Source: Diplonema japonicum
Taxonomy: Eukaryota > Euglenozoa > Diplonemea > Diplonemida > Diplonemidae
DNA length: 64,000 nucleotides
Direction of reading: 5' to 3'
Assembly (NCBI GenBank): GCA_964019335.1
Contig: OZ025671.1
Span: 558,001 to 622,000 of the forward strand
The translations under genes and the position numbers were made by a program. Shown here piece by piece: positions 1-8,671 of this stretch (position 1 is the first letter of the stretch; each line of letters begins with the position of its first letter). The notes under the pieces were generated by a model. That model was not told the origin of the DNA. It saw only the letters and a list, made by a program, of their open reading frames with translations, and made no database searches.

Positions 1-385
1 TCCTAGCCGACCCTTCTTAAAGAAAGAACCCCCCCCCCTTTTTTTATTCCCCCCATTGTCACTAGGTATTTTATTTTCTTTCTATTTTGTGCACGTGTAT
101 TTCCCCCCTTTTTTCTTTTAGAAACAAGAGTGTGAGTGAAAAATAAAAAAAAAAATGCAAACTCGATCAGTCTTTGCGGAACGTGCGATTGGTGCCCACC
201 GTGGACTGGGTATCCTACAAAAAAAAAGAATATGAGGGGTTTTTTTTTATTTATTATTTTATTTTACCTCTTTTGTTCTCTTTACCTCATTTTCAAAAAA
301 AAAAAAAGTAAAAAGAAAGTCGTTTTCAGAAAAAAACCAGGGGAAAAAAAAAAAAAAAAGAATTCAGAGAAATGAAAGAAAAAGA

Positions 386-683
386 ATATATGAGTTAAAG
401 GAGGCCGGTGTTGGCGGCGCCCTGCACAAGAACTGTCTACTTGATTACAGGGGGCGCGCCGCGGCCGAGTTGTAGCTTCTTCTGCGTTGCGGTGTACAGC
501 TCAACCCCAGCCGGTGCCCGGGTAACCAAGATTCTGCGCTCGTGCAGTTTGCTGCCTGTTCGTCACCCTGAGCATCTGCATTATGTTCTTCCACTCGGGC
601 GCTACCGGTGATGACCGACGAGGAGGTCAACAGCGAACAACACATCTGATGGTTTTCTTATATTTTCAGTTATCCCCACCACC
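386..683 (+). repeat. Dispersed repeat family 1, copy A (near full length)
   Basis: A roughly 300-bp GC-rich unit inside homopolymer spacer. It starts near ATATATGAG, runs through a GGAGGCCGGTGTTGGCGG block and ends at TTATCCCCACCACC. Copy B at 8354-8626 matches along most of its length, apart from a small internal indel near 490. Copies C (31983-32030) and D (41224-41313) keep only the left end. Both long copies have the same orientation. Short open frames occur on both strands but are shifted by the indel, so I read it as non-coding. No box A/box B pair was seen. Confidence 0.85.
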
Positions 684-1005
684 TTAAAAGAAAGAGAGCA
701 TATAAAAAAAGAAAATAGAACCTGCGCCGTGTTGCTTGTCACTCCGGTCAAAGGCGTAACACCACCACCCCTCCCTCCCTTCCTTCCTTTTTTTCCTTCT
801 TTTCCCGCAACCTCGGCCATACTAACTTCATGCTTTAAGGCACAGAAATAAAGAGGAACCAAATATGCAGAAGTTTTTCTTTCACACCCTTTCTTTTCTA
901 AAAATCCTCCACCTGTCGCAAATATACCAAATTAAGTACCTCATTCAGTGTTATATAATATCACCGGAACAGTAGATGGAATAGATGAACGGGGAAGAGG
1001 AGTAC

Positions 1006-1046
<41 letters not shown>

Positions 1047-1124
1047 TCAAAAAAAGAAGAGAAAACAGAACCTAAAAGAAAAAAAAAAAAGAAAAAAAGA
1101 AAAAAAGAAAAAAAAGAACTTATT

Positions 1125-1403
1125 TCACAACAGTAACTTCATAACGCCATGCGATTGCTTCGATTTCGCAAGGTCGAGGGGGGTTTCCCCTGCTTTGTTC
1201 TTCAGGTATTTGTTACACCCGAAGTCTAGAATCGCCTTTTTTTTTTCTTTTTTTTCCCCCCCTTTTTCTTCTTCTTCTTCTTCCCACACCTTTGCCGCTT
1301 TTGGTCTTTCAAACAACGCAGCCCAATGGAGTGGTGTGTCACCTTCCTCATCCGCAGAGTTGCAGGTTTCCTTCGTAAGCAGTGCCGAGAGGATGCTGGC
1401 CTT

Positions 1404-1446
<43 letters not shown>

Positions 1447-3736
1447 TATTATTATAACCCCTAAACGCCCGCGCGGACGTTTTTGTCCTTATTTCAAAAT
1501 TTGCTTTTTCGCTAAGTACTTTTTTTTTGAACACGGCCCCTGGACTTCAAAATATGGCATTGTTGCGCGGTTTATTTTGTCTTGGAACTACATTTTGCGT
1601 TAAAAGTTTTGTTTTAATTGAAACCGGCAGGGTTGGCTTAAAATGAAATCAGATGGTCAAAATAGCAGCGAAAACGTGAGTCTCCCCCGACTGGTCAGAA
1701 AAAGAAGAAAAAGACGATGAGGCGGTCAAAGAGGGGCCGGAAACGATGCTTGGGTGGGAGAAATACTCCCAAAGCGCCCGAAACATATCATTTCCGTAAA
1801 AAGGTGGGCTTTGGACACCTCTAGGTGAAGCGGCCAATGAGGAGGGTGTTTTTAATCTTTTTTTTTTACACACGCGGTACTTGAGCTCATAGTTTCTTCC
1901 ACGAACGGTCGTTTCGGTTCAAAAAAACAGCACAATAAAAGTCATGGCACCACGAAAAAGCAACTCGGTGGGCATCAAGGTAATCGCTACATGCGACTCA
2001 TAAAACTGTTACCTGGCGAATTTCAACATTTTCAGCAAGAAGTCCACAACACAGGACCTAGTCATGCGTACTGTCGACTCTTAAGGGTTTGCTGTCGACC
2101 CCTGACCGGCAAGACCAGCTCCAGGGGACTGGAGTTCGGCATATGAAAACCCGGAAGTGGACCATGGTCGTTTTTTATTGGGTCCTGGAAAGCTGTGTTG
2201 CCAACTCCTCCATAATCTGGAAGAATAGCAGGGAATGTGGCAAAAATTATGGCTTCCCGAGCTTCGAAGAAGAACTTGTTGGCAAGCTTCTCACCCATGC
2301 CCCAAAAACCGATAGCACACCCCCCCCCCGACAACACCGTCACCGACCCCCAAGCGCAAACACGCTAGCAATGAGGATTCCCTCACTCAGAAATACCCAA
2401 AACGTCTCGATTTGACCCTAAATCACACCTCCGAGACCATGATGAACGGAACGAAGGTGAGGAGGGTGCTCTGTGCTGTTCCTGGGTGCGGGAAGAAGGC
2501 GCAAACGTGGTGCCCCTGTTGCAAAACCCCCTTATGCAAAACGTGTTTTTTACCCTTGCATGCTACCCCAGTTGGAAAAAAAACTCACAAGTTGCTTTTT
2601 TCATCCCACAGCCCCAAAAAGTCTCCAGACTGACCTCAATCCTAGAGTTCAGGGCACCAAATAGGGCTGAATGCTGCCCTTTTTAGCCCAGCCATAACTC
2701 CACGGACCCCCCACGACAAGACCCCCAAAATCGGACATAAAAAGTACACCCTCAACCCCCCTCTTACACACATAGTTAAGTGTTCTCATCTGAATCTGGC
2801 ACCTGGAATTGAAAATTTTAGTACCGTTTACCCTTTCCTTGCACCTTCCTATGGTTGCATGCTGCCCTTTTTTTGAGTATTTAAAGCAACAACGAAAATG
2901 GGGGGGGTACCGTAGATAGGCTCCGGGCGTTTAGTGCAATTTTTTTTTTTTTTCCCACATACTGAGGCTGGTGTTTCTTCTAGACACATGGTGTTGTGTA
3001 TAGGTAAGCACCCCTTGGGGTCGGGTTGGGTGTGAGAGGCACCGTTGTTCAACAAACACAACGCAATTTTGGGTTTTCCATTTTTGAGTGCAAGGTGTAA
3101 TGGGGTGTCCCCATGATCGTCTTCTTCATGGACGGCCTCGGGGCAGCGCGTGAGAATCTTCTTGAGTATGGAAATCCCTTCGGTCGTTTCAAAGGATTCT
3201 TTGTCATCTTCCTCGGAGACCTGGGAGGCGACAGCAACAATTTCAGCGCCTGTGATAGGAGCATTGAGGGAGAGGAGGAGGGACGCGGCTTTAACTCTTC
3301 CAGAAAACATTGCAAGCTGTAGAGCGTGAGGTGCCTCTTGCAATACGGGTTTTGTTGCGAGAAATGAAATAACTGAGAGACCCCTTACTGTGTGGAAAGC
3401 TGGAGCTACAATGGCATGGTGGAGAGGAGAGTCGCCTTCACTGTCAATTATGTTACAAGGGGACCCTTCTTTTATTAGCTTAATGCACATTTCGGGGTTT
3501 TGATCGATGCCAACTGCCACCATCAACCGCATGCCTAGTTCCTGCCTCCGTCCTCGAAGGTCGGCTACCCGAGAGCAATTCCCAGTATCGTCCTTCTCAG
3601 GGAGCACTGCTGGTGTATCCTCTAACTTCACCACAGCAATCGCTTGTGGCCCCGGCGACGAATTCTTCCTTCCATTGTTTTTTGCTTCATTATTATTTAT
3701 AGGTTTTCCCTCTTGTTTGCTCCCACAATCACCCAT
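1125..3736 (-). CDS. N-terminally acylated ankyrin-repeat protein (3 exons, transposon-bearing intron)
   Basis: Joined from three exons (3736-2963, 1400-1290, 1235-1128 plus stop) to about 331 aa. It starts MGDCGSK, with Gly2 and Cys4 suited to N-myristoylation and palmitoylation, so membrane attachment is likely. Ankyrin signatures are visible: DSEGDSPLHHA, DHGDTPLHLAL, EEGDTPLHWAA and AGETPLDLA. The exon junctions restore whole repeats: exon 1 stops mid-repeat (LEETPAS) and exon 2 resumes ILSALLTKE. Intron 2 (1236-1289, 54 nt) is in frame and stop-free, but removing it restores a normal repeat spacing. Intron 1 (1401-2962, 1562 nt) contains a piggyBac relic on the other strand. An AG acceptor lies at 3743-3742, just before the ATG. 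The partner and exact role are unknown; ankyrin repeats generally bind proteins. The exon 1-2 link is inferred from repeat continuity. Confidence 0.8.
1458..2938 (+). mobile_element. Decayed piggyBac-type DNA transposon inside an ankyrin-gene intron
   Basis: The block is bounded by an 11-bp terminal inverted repeat: CTAAACGCCCG at 1461-1471 and its reverse complement at 2924-2934. On the left the repeat is preceded by ATAACCC, resembling the TTAA-CCC start of piggyBac family ends; no intact TTAA duplication is visible. Inside, the plus strand carries piggyBac transposase fragments (separate entry). Host A/T tracts flank both ends (1408-1444 and 2941-2953), as if the element landed in an A-rich short intron. 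At about 1.5 kb it is shorter than a full piggyBac element, and the N-terminal part of the transposase is missing. Confidence 0.7.
1943..2640 (+). pseudogene. piggyBac-like transposase remnant (DDE_Tnp_1_7 family)
   Basis: Three pieces in family order are recognisable in shifting frames. (1) At about 1944-2000, PRKSNSVGIKVIATCDS matches the conserved GIK...CDS block around the first catalytic Asp, then runs into a stop. (2) At about 2095-2290, PDRQDQL followed by TRKW...VFYWVLES resembles the VD..DQ...RK..RW block after the last catalytic Asp, followed by an FEEELVGKLL tail segment. (3) At about 2470-2600 there is a Cys-rich finger of the form C-x4-C...WC-x2-C-x4-LC-x2-CF-x3-H, as at piggyBac C-termini. 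Stops and frameshifts separate the pieces and the middle of the catalytic core is missing, so it cannot be functional. It is antisense to the host ankyrin gene. The family call rests on motif order and spacing. Confidence 0.75.
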
Positions 3737-3741
3737 TCTTT

Positions 3742-3743
3742 CT
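3742..3743 (-). promoter_or_regulatory. Candidate trans-splice acceptor AG for the ankyrin gene
   Basis: On the minus strand CACCACAG is followed by AAAGA and then the ATG at 3736. The AG sits 5 nt before the start codon, too close for an upstream promoter and 5'UTR, and fits spliced-leader addition. The pattern recurs at most genes here. Confidence 0.45.
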
Positions 3744-4685
3744 GTGGTGTTTATTTATTTTTTTTTTCTGACAAAAAAAAAGGGTAATAAAAGTAAACGT
3801 GGGAAACGGGGGGACAGGAAAATGGAAATGGGAGACAAAGAAAAGAGGGTGAAGAAAAAAAAAAGGAGGGGATAAAAAAAAAAAAAAAGAAAGCAGACAT
3901 TTTGTTGTTGCTTTTTTTTTTGTGCCTTTTTTTTCCCCCCCTTTTCTTCGCTCTCTTTCTTTGTTAAATAAAGAAAGCCCCCCCCCCCCCCCGCCTACCC
4001 AACTCTTCTTCTTCTTCTTCTTCTTCTCAGAGAAGTCTTTTTTAAAAGAACTTTTTTTTAACCGTCTTATCCTTCGGGGGGAAGTGGTGGCGCCCATTTT
4101 TTTTTTTTTTTTTTTTTTAGAAGGGAAAAGAAGAAAAAAGAAATCGGGCATGGCACTCAATTTTTCTTTTTCCATTCCCTCTTTTTTTTTCGGGTTGCAA
4201 ACTCACCAAAGAACTTTCATTCATTTTTACCCCCCCCCTTTTTTTTCCTCCTTTAAAAGAGGGGAACCTCCGCCCCCTCCAAAAAAAATATTTTAAGACA
4301 GCCGATGCTATAAAAGAAAGGAAAAAAAAATCTTTTCTTTGCTCCCTGCACAGTGCACTCACATTCAGACTATCATGGGGGGTGAGCAGAGAAAAGACAG
4401 AAGGAAGCGAATGGGTGGGAGAAACTAGTGTAATCAAAAAATCACAAGTAGGAAAAAAAGAAAGAAAAAAAAACAGATTTTATAAGGGGAGAGGGGGAGG
4501 GGACACATACACCCCCTTTTCTTTTGAAGCAAAGGGGAAAGAAAAAGGGTCGATCCCCGCCGCTTTTTATTTTTTCTTTTGCCTCTCTCTTTTTCCACAA
4601 AAGAAACCTTTTCTTCTTCGCTCACTTGGCACCACACCTCCCCCCCCCAGAAAAAATAAAACCAAAGGGAAGTAAGGGAAAGGGG

Positions 4686-4723
<38 letters not shown>

Positions 4724-5630
4724 ACATTTAAGGGTACCTGCGGTATGTGACAGGACGCCTGAAAAAAAAAAGGAGGGTAGAGGGAGGGAAAGATAAACAT
4801 ACCATACCTTCAAGGGAGTCACCATCTTGGTGGGCTATAAAACTGCTTCTTTTTTTTTTTTGTGTGTACTTGCAACCACAGCCAACCCAGCTGGGACAAA
4901 ATGCCTTCTTTTTCGTTGCTCCTTTCATCATCAATAGTTTTATGCATTAAGACCCCCATCCCCAGCTACGACAGAGGAAGAAGAAAAAAAGAGAAAAAAA
5001 AAGGAGAGGGAGAGGGAGAGGGAGGCACAGGGAGGACAGCAGGTTGCAGGAAAGAAACGAATTTCCGGAAAATCAATGTCAAAATCAATGTCTGTCGTCC
5101 CGCCCCTTTCCCCCTCTTTCCCTTCCAACTTCAGATACCTTGTAACCCCTTTTAAAAGTAACGTGTCTCGAAGAAGCAAAAGAAAGAGAGAGCGAGAGAA
5201 TAGAATGGGGTTTTTTTTCATCCTTTCCCTTTTCCTTCACACAAATTATTATTATTTTTTTTTTTAAATACAAGGAAAAAAAAAGGGGGGAGGGGAAATC
5301 GAGAGTGGCTAAAGGAAAAATACAAAGCAAGACAGCAAGACACCCCTATTCTAGACCTATCCCCGTTATGTTAATTTTTTTTAAATGTCCCTGTGATAAT
5401 TCTTTTTTTTTTCTTCCCCTTCTTAAATCTTTTAGTTACACGTGGTTTGCAATAAAGCCCGTTGTTTCCGGAGGAGGAAGGGAAAATTATTGAATCAACT
5501 GTAAAGATAGAATGGAAAAAAAAGGGGGGGGGGAGAAGAAGAAAAAACACAATGTGAAAGTAGATACCGGGTTTCTATTTGTTTTAAAAAAAAAAGAAAG
5601 ACTGGGGAGGATTTTTTTTTCGTAGTAATC
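3744..5630. other. Gene-poor homopolymer spacer
   Basis: Mostly A, T, C and G runs, GAA/CTT-type tracts and polypurine stretches. One less repetitive island lies at about 4763-4935. On the minus strand it reads ATGATGAAAGGAGC... for about 50 codons, including FCPSWVGCGCKY, and meets a GTATGG donor-like site. This could be a small exon, but I cannot support a gene. Dispersed repeat family 2 copy A lies at 4721-4761. Nothing else coding is seen. Confidence 0.6.
4721..4761 (-). repeat. Dispersed repeat family 2, copy A (41 bp)
   Basis: The unit GAGACATTTAAGGGTACC...GACAGGACGCCTG (plus-strand reading) matches copy B at 7747-7787 almost exactly and copy C at 27397-27440 more loosely. On the minus strand it follows a pyrimidine run ending in CAG (TTTTTTCAG then GCGTCCTG) and runs into a long T-tract, so it looks like a splice-acceptor or T-terminated unit in gene orientation. 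Its function is unknown. Confidence 0.7.
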
Positions 5631-5791
5631 GTTTAACCCTTAAAGACGGGAGAAATTCATCAAAACAAAAAAAAAGACTTAAACAGGCCCTTTCTGTGTG
5701 GGGGGGGCTAGGAGAAAAAAAAAAAAAAAAAAGAAAAAAAAAACAGTTTTTAAGAGCTGATAAACCAGCTCCCGTCCTTCAAGGGTTAAAC
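5631..5791. mobile_element. Small inverted-repeat element (MITE-like, 161 bp)
   Basis: The left end GTTTAACCCTTAAAGACGGG (5631-5650, continuing AG to 5652) is matched in inverted orientation by CTCCCGTCC...GGGTTAAAC at 5769-5791, about 22 bp with one inserted base and one mismatch. The interior is A/G-rich and non-coding. The size and terminal repeats fit a non-autonomous DNA transposon; no clear target duplication is visible. A partial TTTAACCCTT end also occurs near 16606. Confidence 0.6.
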
Positions 5792-6025
5792 AAAAAAATA
5801 AAGGGGGAAGGAGGAGCAGTTTTATTCCAACTATCTAATCGCACAGAAAAGACGGAGAATAGAAATGGAAAGAAAACGAAAAAAAGAAAAAAAAGAAAAA
5901 AAAAATCTTACATCTTTTTGCTTTCCCTTGCCATCAACTCTCATGTTTATATAGAACAAATAAAAAAAAAAGAGAAAAATAGAAGAAAAATAAAAAATAA
6001 AAAATAAAAAATAATAATAATAATA

Positions 6026-6460
6026 TTAACACGAACTAAAGGCGTTTCTCGCTTTCTTCTGAAGCATTGCCCTTAAGGAAGGGTTCTTTTTCTTTCTCCT
6101 TGCTTTGTTGATCTTTGTTGTGTGGACCGGTTTTTGCTTCCCGAGCTTCCCGATGCTGTAGTTAAGAAGCGATGAAAGTATACTGGACATGGGCTGAACA
6201 TGTGTTTCCTGTGCAGTTTTTCGTTCCTCTTTAGACTCGTTAAGCGACATGGCTTCCATTTCAAGATTCAACTGGACCACACTTACTGTGGCGTGGGTGG
6301 CTTCTTTTCTCTTTTTTCCTTTTAAGACTCGCAGGCTTATTCCCCCGACCCTCAACGGGCTGCATCTCAGCGCTGGCGTTTCCATGGGTCGTATTACAGG
6401 TGCTTCTGGGCACACCCTCACTGGGGAGGGCGAGCGTTCTATCAGCGCACAGCCTTCCAT
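6026..6460 (-). CDS. Hypothetical basic protein, 144 aa
   Basis: An open frame with gene-like, non-homopolymer composition in an otherwise low-complexity spacer. It begins MEGCALIERSPSPVRV at the ATG at 6460, directly after a CA-repeat tract on the coding strand of the kind found before acceptor sites here. It is rich in Lys, Arg, Ser and Pro, with a basic C-terminal half (KARRKKKNPSLRAML) and no membrane segment. Strand and spacing agree with the other genes. I recognise no domain. It could be a genuine lineage-specific gene or a chance frame. The longer frame upstream of 6460 reads through the CA repeat and is probably untranslated. Confidence 0.5.
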   Translation of the reverse strand: MEGCALIERSPSPVRVCPEAPVIRPMETPALRCSPLRVGGISLRVLKGKKRKEATHATVSVVQLNLEMEAMSLNESKEERKTAQETHVQPMSSILSSLLNYSIGKLGKQKPVHTTKINKARRKKKNPSLRAMLQKKARNAFSSC

Positions 6461-6783
6461 GTTGTGTGTGTGTGTGTGTGTGTGTGTTTGTGTGTATTGT
6501 AGTTTCAAAAATCTAACTCCCACCCAACTGAGAAGAATTTTTTTTTTTGGTGAGTTTTTTTTTTTGTTGGATCTCAAAGTTTACGTGGGGTGGGGTGGGG
6601 GTGGAGGGAGAACAGAGGGTGGGGGATATACTATACAACATAAAAAAAAAAAAAAACAAGGGTAAAAAAAAGGAGGGGGGAGGGGAGATGCGATCTATCA
6701 ACGTGAACAAGAAGAGAACAAAAAATGACTATTTATTAAATAAAAATCAGATTACCTGATTTTTACGAGGAATTTTTTTTTTT

Positions 6784-6852
6784 CACGAGTAGCTCAGTGG
6801 TCATGTCGCCTCCTGGAGACGCCAGATCAAATCCTGGACCCCGAACTTTTTT
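6784..6852 (+). ncRNA. tRNA-like Pol III unit (degenerate), plus strand
   Basis: Contains a perfect box A, TAGCTCAGTGG (about 6790-6800), a box B, GATCAAATCC (about 6825-6834), and a run of six T (6847-6852) as terminator. Box spacing is tRNA-like. Acceptor and anticodon stems cannot be drawn, so it is more likely a tRNA-derived repeat or pseudogene than a working tRNA. Confidence 0.5.
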
Positions 6853-6868
6853 CGATAAAATCGGGGTC

Positions 6869-6950
6869 AAAAAAACGGTCCCTCGGGGCTTGAACCCTCG
6901 ACCCCTGAAACAGTGGCCGAGGATCCTGACCACTGACCTACGGCGGTGTT
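6869..6950 (-). ncRNA. tRNA-like Pol III unit (degenerate), minus strand
   Basis: On the minus strand: box A TAGGTCAGTGG (6940-6930), box B GGTTCAAGCCC (6896-6886) and a run of seven T (6875-6869). A D-arm GGTC/GATC pairs properly, and a T-arm CGAGG/CCCCG pairs with one mismatch. The anticodon stem is weak and the acceptor stem fails. It shares the stretch GTAGSTCAGTGGTCA with the plus-strand unit. The two T-runs face each other across a small CGATAAAATCG palindrome. Confidence 0.5.
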
Positions 6951-7445
6951 AGCGGCCACCAGATGCAAAAAATGAAGACGGATGCCGAAAAAGCCCGAAA
7001 ATTGCTCAGAGTAAAAATCAGATTTTACTTTATTTTTACAGCACTTTTTTAAGCCAAATTCGGCCTATTACTTTATTTTTATTCTTCACTTTATTTTTAC
7101 TCGTGAACGATAAAGTGATTTCTGATTTTTATGGCTCTTTAGGAATTTCCTCATGTAACTTTACAGAATTAAATAAAAAAAACAAAACAAAAAAGGTGGA
7201 TGTTTGGGCTGTTTATTGCGAATAATAAGAAAAAAAAAAGTTTGTTCTAGCAGCTTCTTCTTCTCCTTCTTCTTCTTCTTTTTTTTTTTTTTTTTTTTTT
7301 TTTTTTGGCATCAGGGTGAATTCAGAAATTGGGAAGTAGGAAATTAGGAAATAAAGTAAACTGAAGAAGAAAGGGATGGGGGAAAAAAAAAATCCCCCAT
7401 GTATTCCGTAAAGTAGGGGGGGGATTTTTTTTTTTCCTATTTCCT

Positions 7446-7643
7446 TCAGCAGGTAGTCGTTTGGGTAAATGTGCATTGTGCGAACGAAACGATTCGCAGC
7501 AGAATCGTGTTATAATGTTTAAAAAAAAAAAAGAGTCGGCTGATTGTTTGTGCAGCACAGTCCGGGTCCGCCGGCGCCGTGGGGCCCCCCTCCGGGTATA
7601 GTATAACCGACAACTCCGACGGGTCGATGTCTGCGCAAGCCAT
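7446..7643 (-). CDS. Hypothetical small protein (possible first exon or decayed gene)
   Basis: The ATG at 7643 follows an acceptor-like CTGTAG|GTGAAA. The frame reads MACADIDPSELSVILYPEGG and continues with Pro/Ala-rich, non-repetitive sequence for about 37 codons, then crosses a 12-T run and ends at 7446. The first part has gene-like composition. The part after the T-run may be a frameshifted continuation, since another frame stays open there. No domain recognised. It may be a real short gene, an exon or a pseudogene. Confidence 0.35.
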   Translation of the reverse strand: MACADIDPSELSVILYPEGGPTAPADPDCAAQTISRLFFFFKHYNTILLRIVSFAQCTFTQTTTC

Positions 7644-7649
7644 TTTCAC

Positions 7650-7651
7650 CT
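7650..7651 (-). promoter_or_regulatory. Candidate trans-splice acceptor AG for the small gene at 7643
   Basis: The minus strand reads CCCTACTGTAG|GTGAAAATG, giving an AG 6 nt before the start codon. This acceptor is the main reason for taking the small frame seriously. Confidence 0.35.
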
Positions 7652-7746
7652 ACAGTAGGGATAAACGGACAAGCTGCCTCTACTCTTTTTTGCAATAACA
7701 ATTCTTTTCAAAAATTTGTTTACTTGTTCCAGCAAAAAAAAAAAAA

Positions 7747-7787
7747 GAGACATTTAAGGGTACCTGCGGTATGTGGCAGGACGCCTG
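7747..7787 (-). repeat. Dispersed repeat family 2, copy B
   Basis: Differs from copy A (4721-4761) by about one base (GTGGCAGG instead of GTGACAGG). It has the same flanks: an A-tract on the left and an A-run on the right of the plus strand, which read as a T-tract downstream and a pyrimidine-CAG upstream on the minus strand. Confidence 0.75.
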
Positions 7788-7916
7788 ACAAAAAAAAAAA
7801 GGTGAAAAAGAAGAAATAACAAGCAAACAAACAAACACCACTGAGAGGGTTCGGGAGGAAGTCACTTACTTTTTTTTTTTCTTCTTCGTTCTTTTTTTTT
7901 TTTGTGTCTCTTCCCC

Positions 7917-7949
<33 letters not shown>

Positions 7950-8353
7950 CACATTGCCACCCCGATAAATATTTTGCCACAACACAAGGGAAAAGGAGGT
8001 TAATAAAACCATTCTTTCTGTTCGGGGGTTTTCCCTTTTGCTTAAAAATTGGCACCTCCATTTTCTTCTCCCCCCCGTTTAAAAAAAAAAAACATAACTA
8101 ACCAAACACATGGAAGAGAAAAAAAAGAAAACAAAAAAAGTTAGCTTTAAAAGAAAATAGAGAAGACAGTCATATTATACTATTCAAAAAAGAAAAAAAA
8201 ATCATTCTCTTTTCTTCTTCTTTTTTTTTTTTTTTTTTTTTGCTTAAACTAATACTACTTGAATCTATGAAGGTCTTCCCCTTAAAAAAAAGAAAGAAAA
8301 AAGAAGAACTTGACTTTGGTTGCTTATAAACCGCCTGGCGTACAAGCAACTGC

Positions 8354-8626
8354 AGGCACAGTCTACTTGATTACAGGGGGTGCTCCTCGGCCGAGTTGTA
8401 GCTTCTTCTGCGTTCCGCGCTGTGTCCTTAATGCGTGCGGTGTACAACTCAACCCTAGCCGGGGCGCCCCGGGTAACCAAGATTCTGCGCTCGTGCAGTT
8501 TGCTGCCTGTTTGTCACCCTGAGCATCTGCAATACATTCTTCCACTCGGGCGCTACCGGTGATGACCGACGAAGAGGTCAACAGCGAACAACGTACTTCT
8601 TATATTTCCATGTTATCCCCACCACC
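8354..8626 (+). repeat. Dispersed repeat family 1, copy B
   Basis: Matches copy A from GTCTACTTGATTACAGGGGG to TTATCCCCACCACC and carries about 20 extra bases near 8415-8440 that copy A lacks. It lies just downstream of the stop of the coiled-coil gene. It begins inside the family consensus, so the GGAGGCCGG left end is missing. Confidence 0.85.
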
Positions 8627-8671
8627 CAGAGGAAAAAAAAAATATATATATATTATTAATATCCATTTTGC

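Larger units (their letters stand above)
6736..7135. mobile_element. Compound repeat with hairpin ends enclosing two tRNA-like units
   Basis: A 9-bp perfect hairpin (AAAAATCAG-ATTAC-CTGATTTTT, about 6744-6766) marks the left side. AAAAATCAG recurs near 7015, and its inverse near 7117-7126. ACTTTATTTTTA occurs three times on the right side (near 7028, 7070 and 7089). Between them lie two head-to-head tRNA-like Pol III units. The organisation suggests a composite SINE/MITE-type element; its limits are approximate. Confidence 0.5.

Noticed and set aside
1649-1873. Minus-strand frame of 74 codons between the ankyrin exons as a coding exon
   Set aside because: It lies inside the piggyBac-bounded block, opposite the transposase relic, has no ankyrin pattern, and the flanking exons already join in phase without it.
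4721-4761. Family 2 repeat as a spliced-leader RNA gene (plus strand reads GCG|GTATGTG)
   Set aside because: No Sm-binding site, no stable downstream stems and no promoter; copies are isolated, not tandem, and the gene-strand reading is equally plausible.
3744-5630. Many poly-Lys/poly-Phe frames of 60-150 codons in spacers (here and in the other spacers)
   Set aside because: They are translations of A/T homopolymers without start context, domains or normal codon use.
6462-6487. (TG)n microsatellite as a CRISPR or regulatory array
   Set aside because: A plain dinucleotide repeat with no spacers. No CRISPR-like array exists in the window.
6784-6950. Functional tRNA genes
   Set aside because: Box A, box B and terminators are present, but acceptor and anticodon stems do not pair on either strand.
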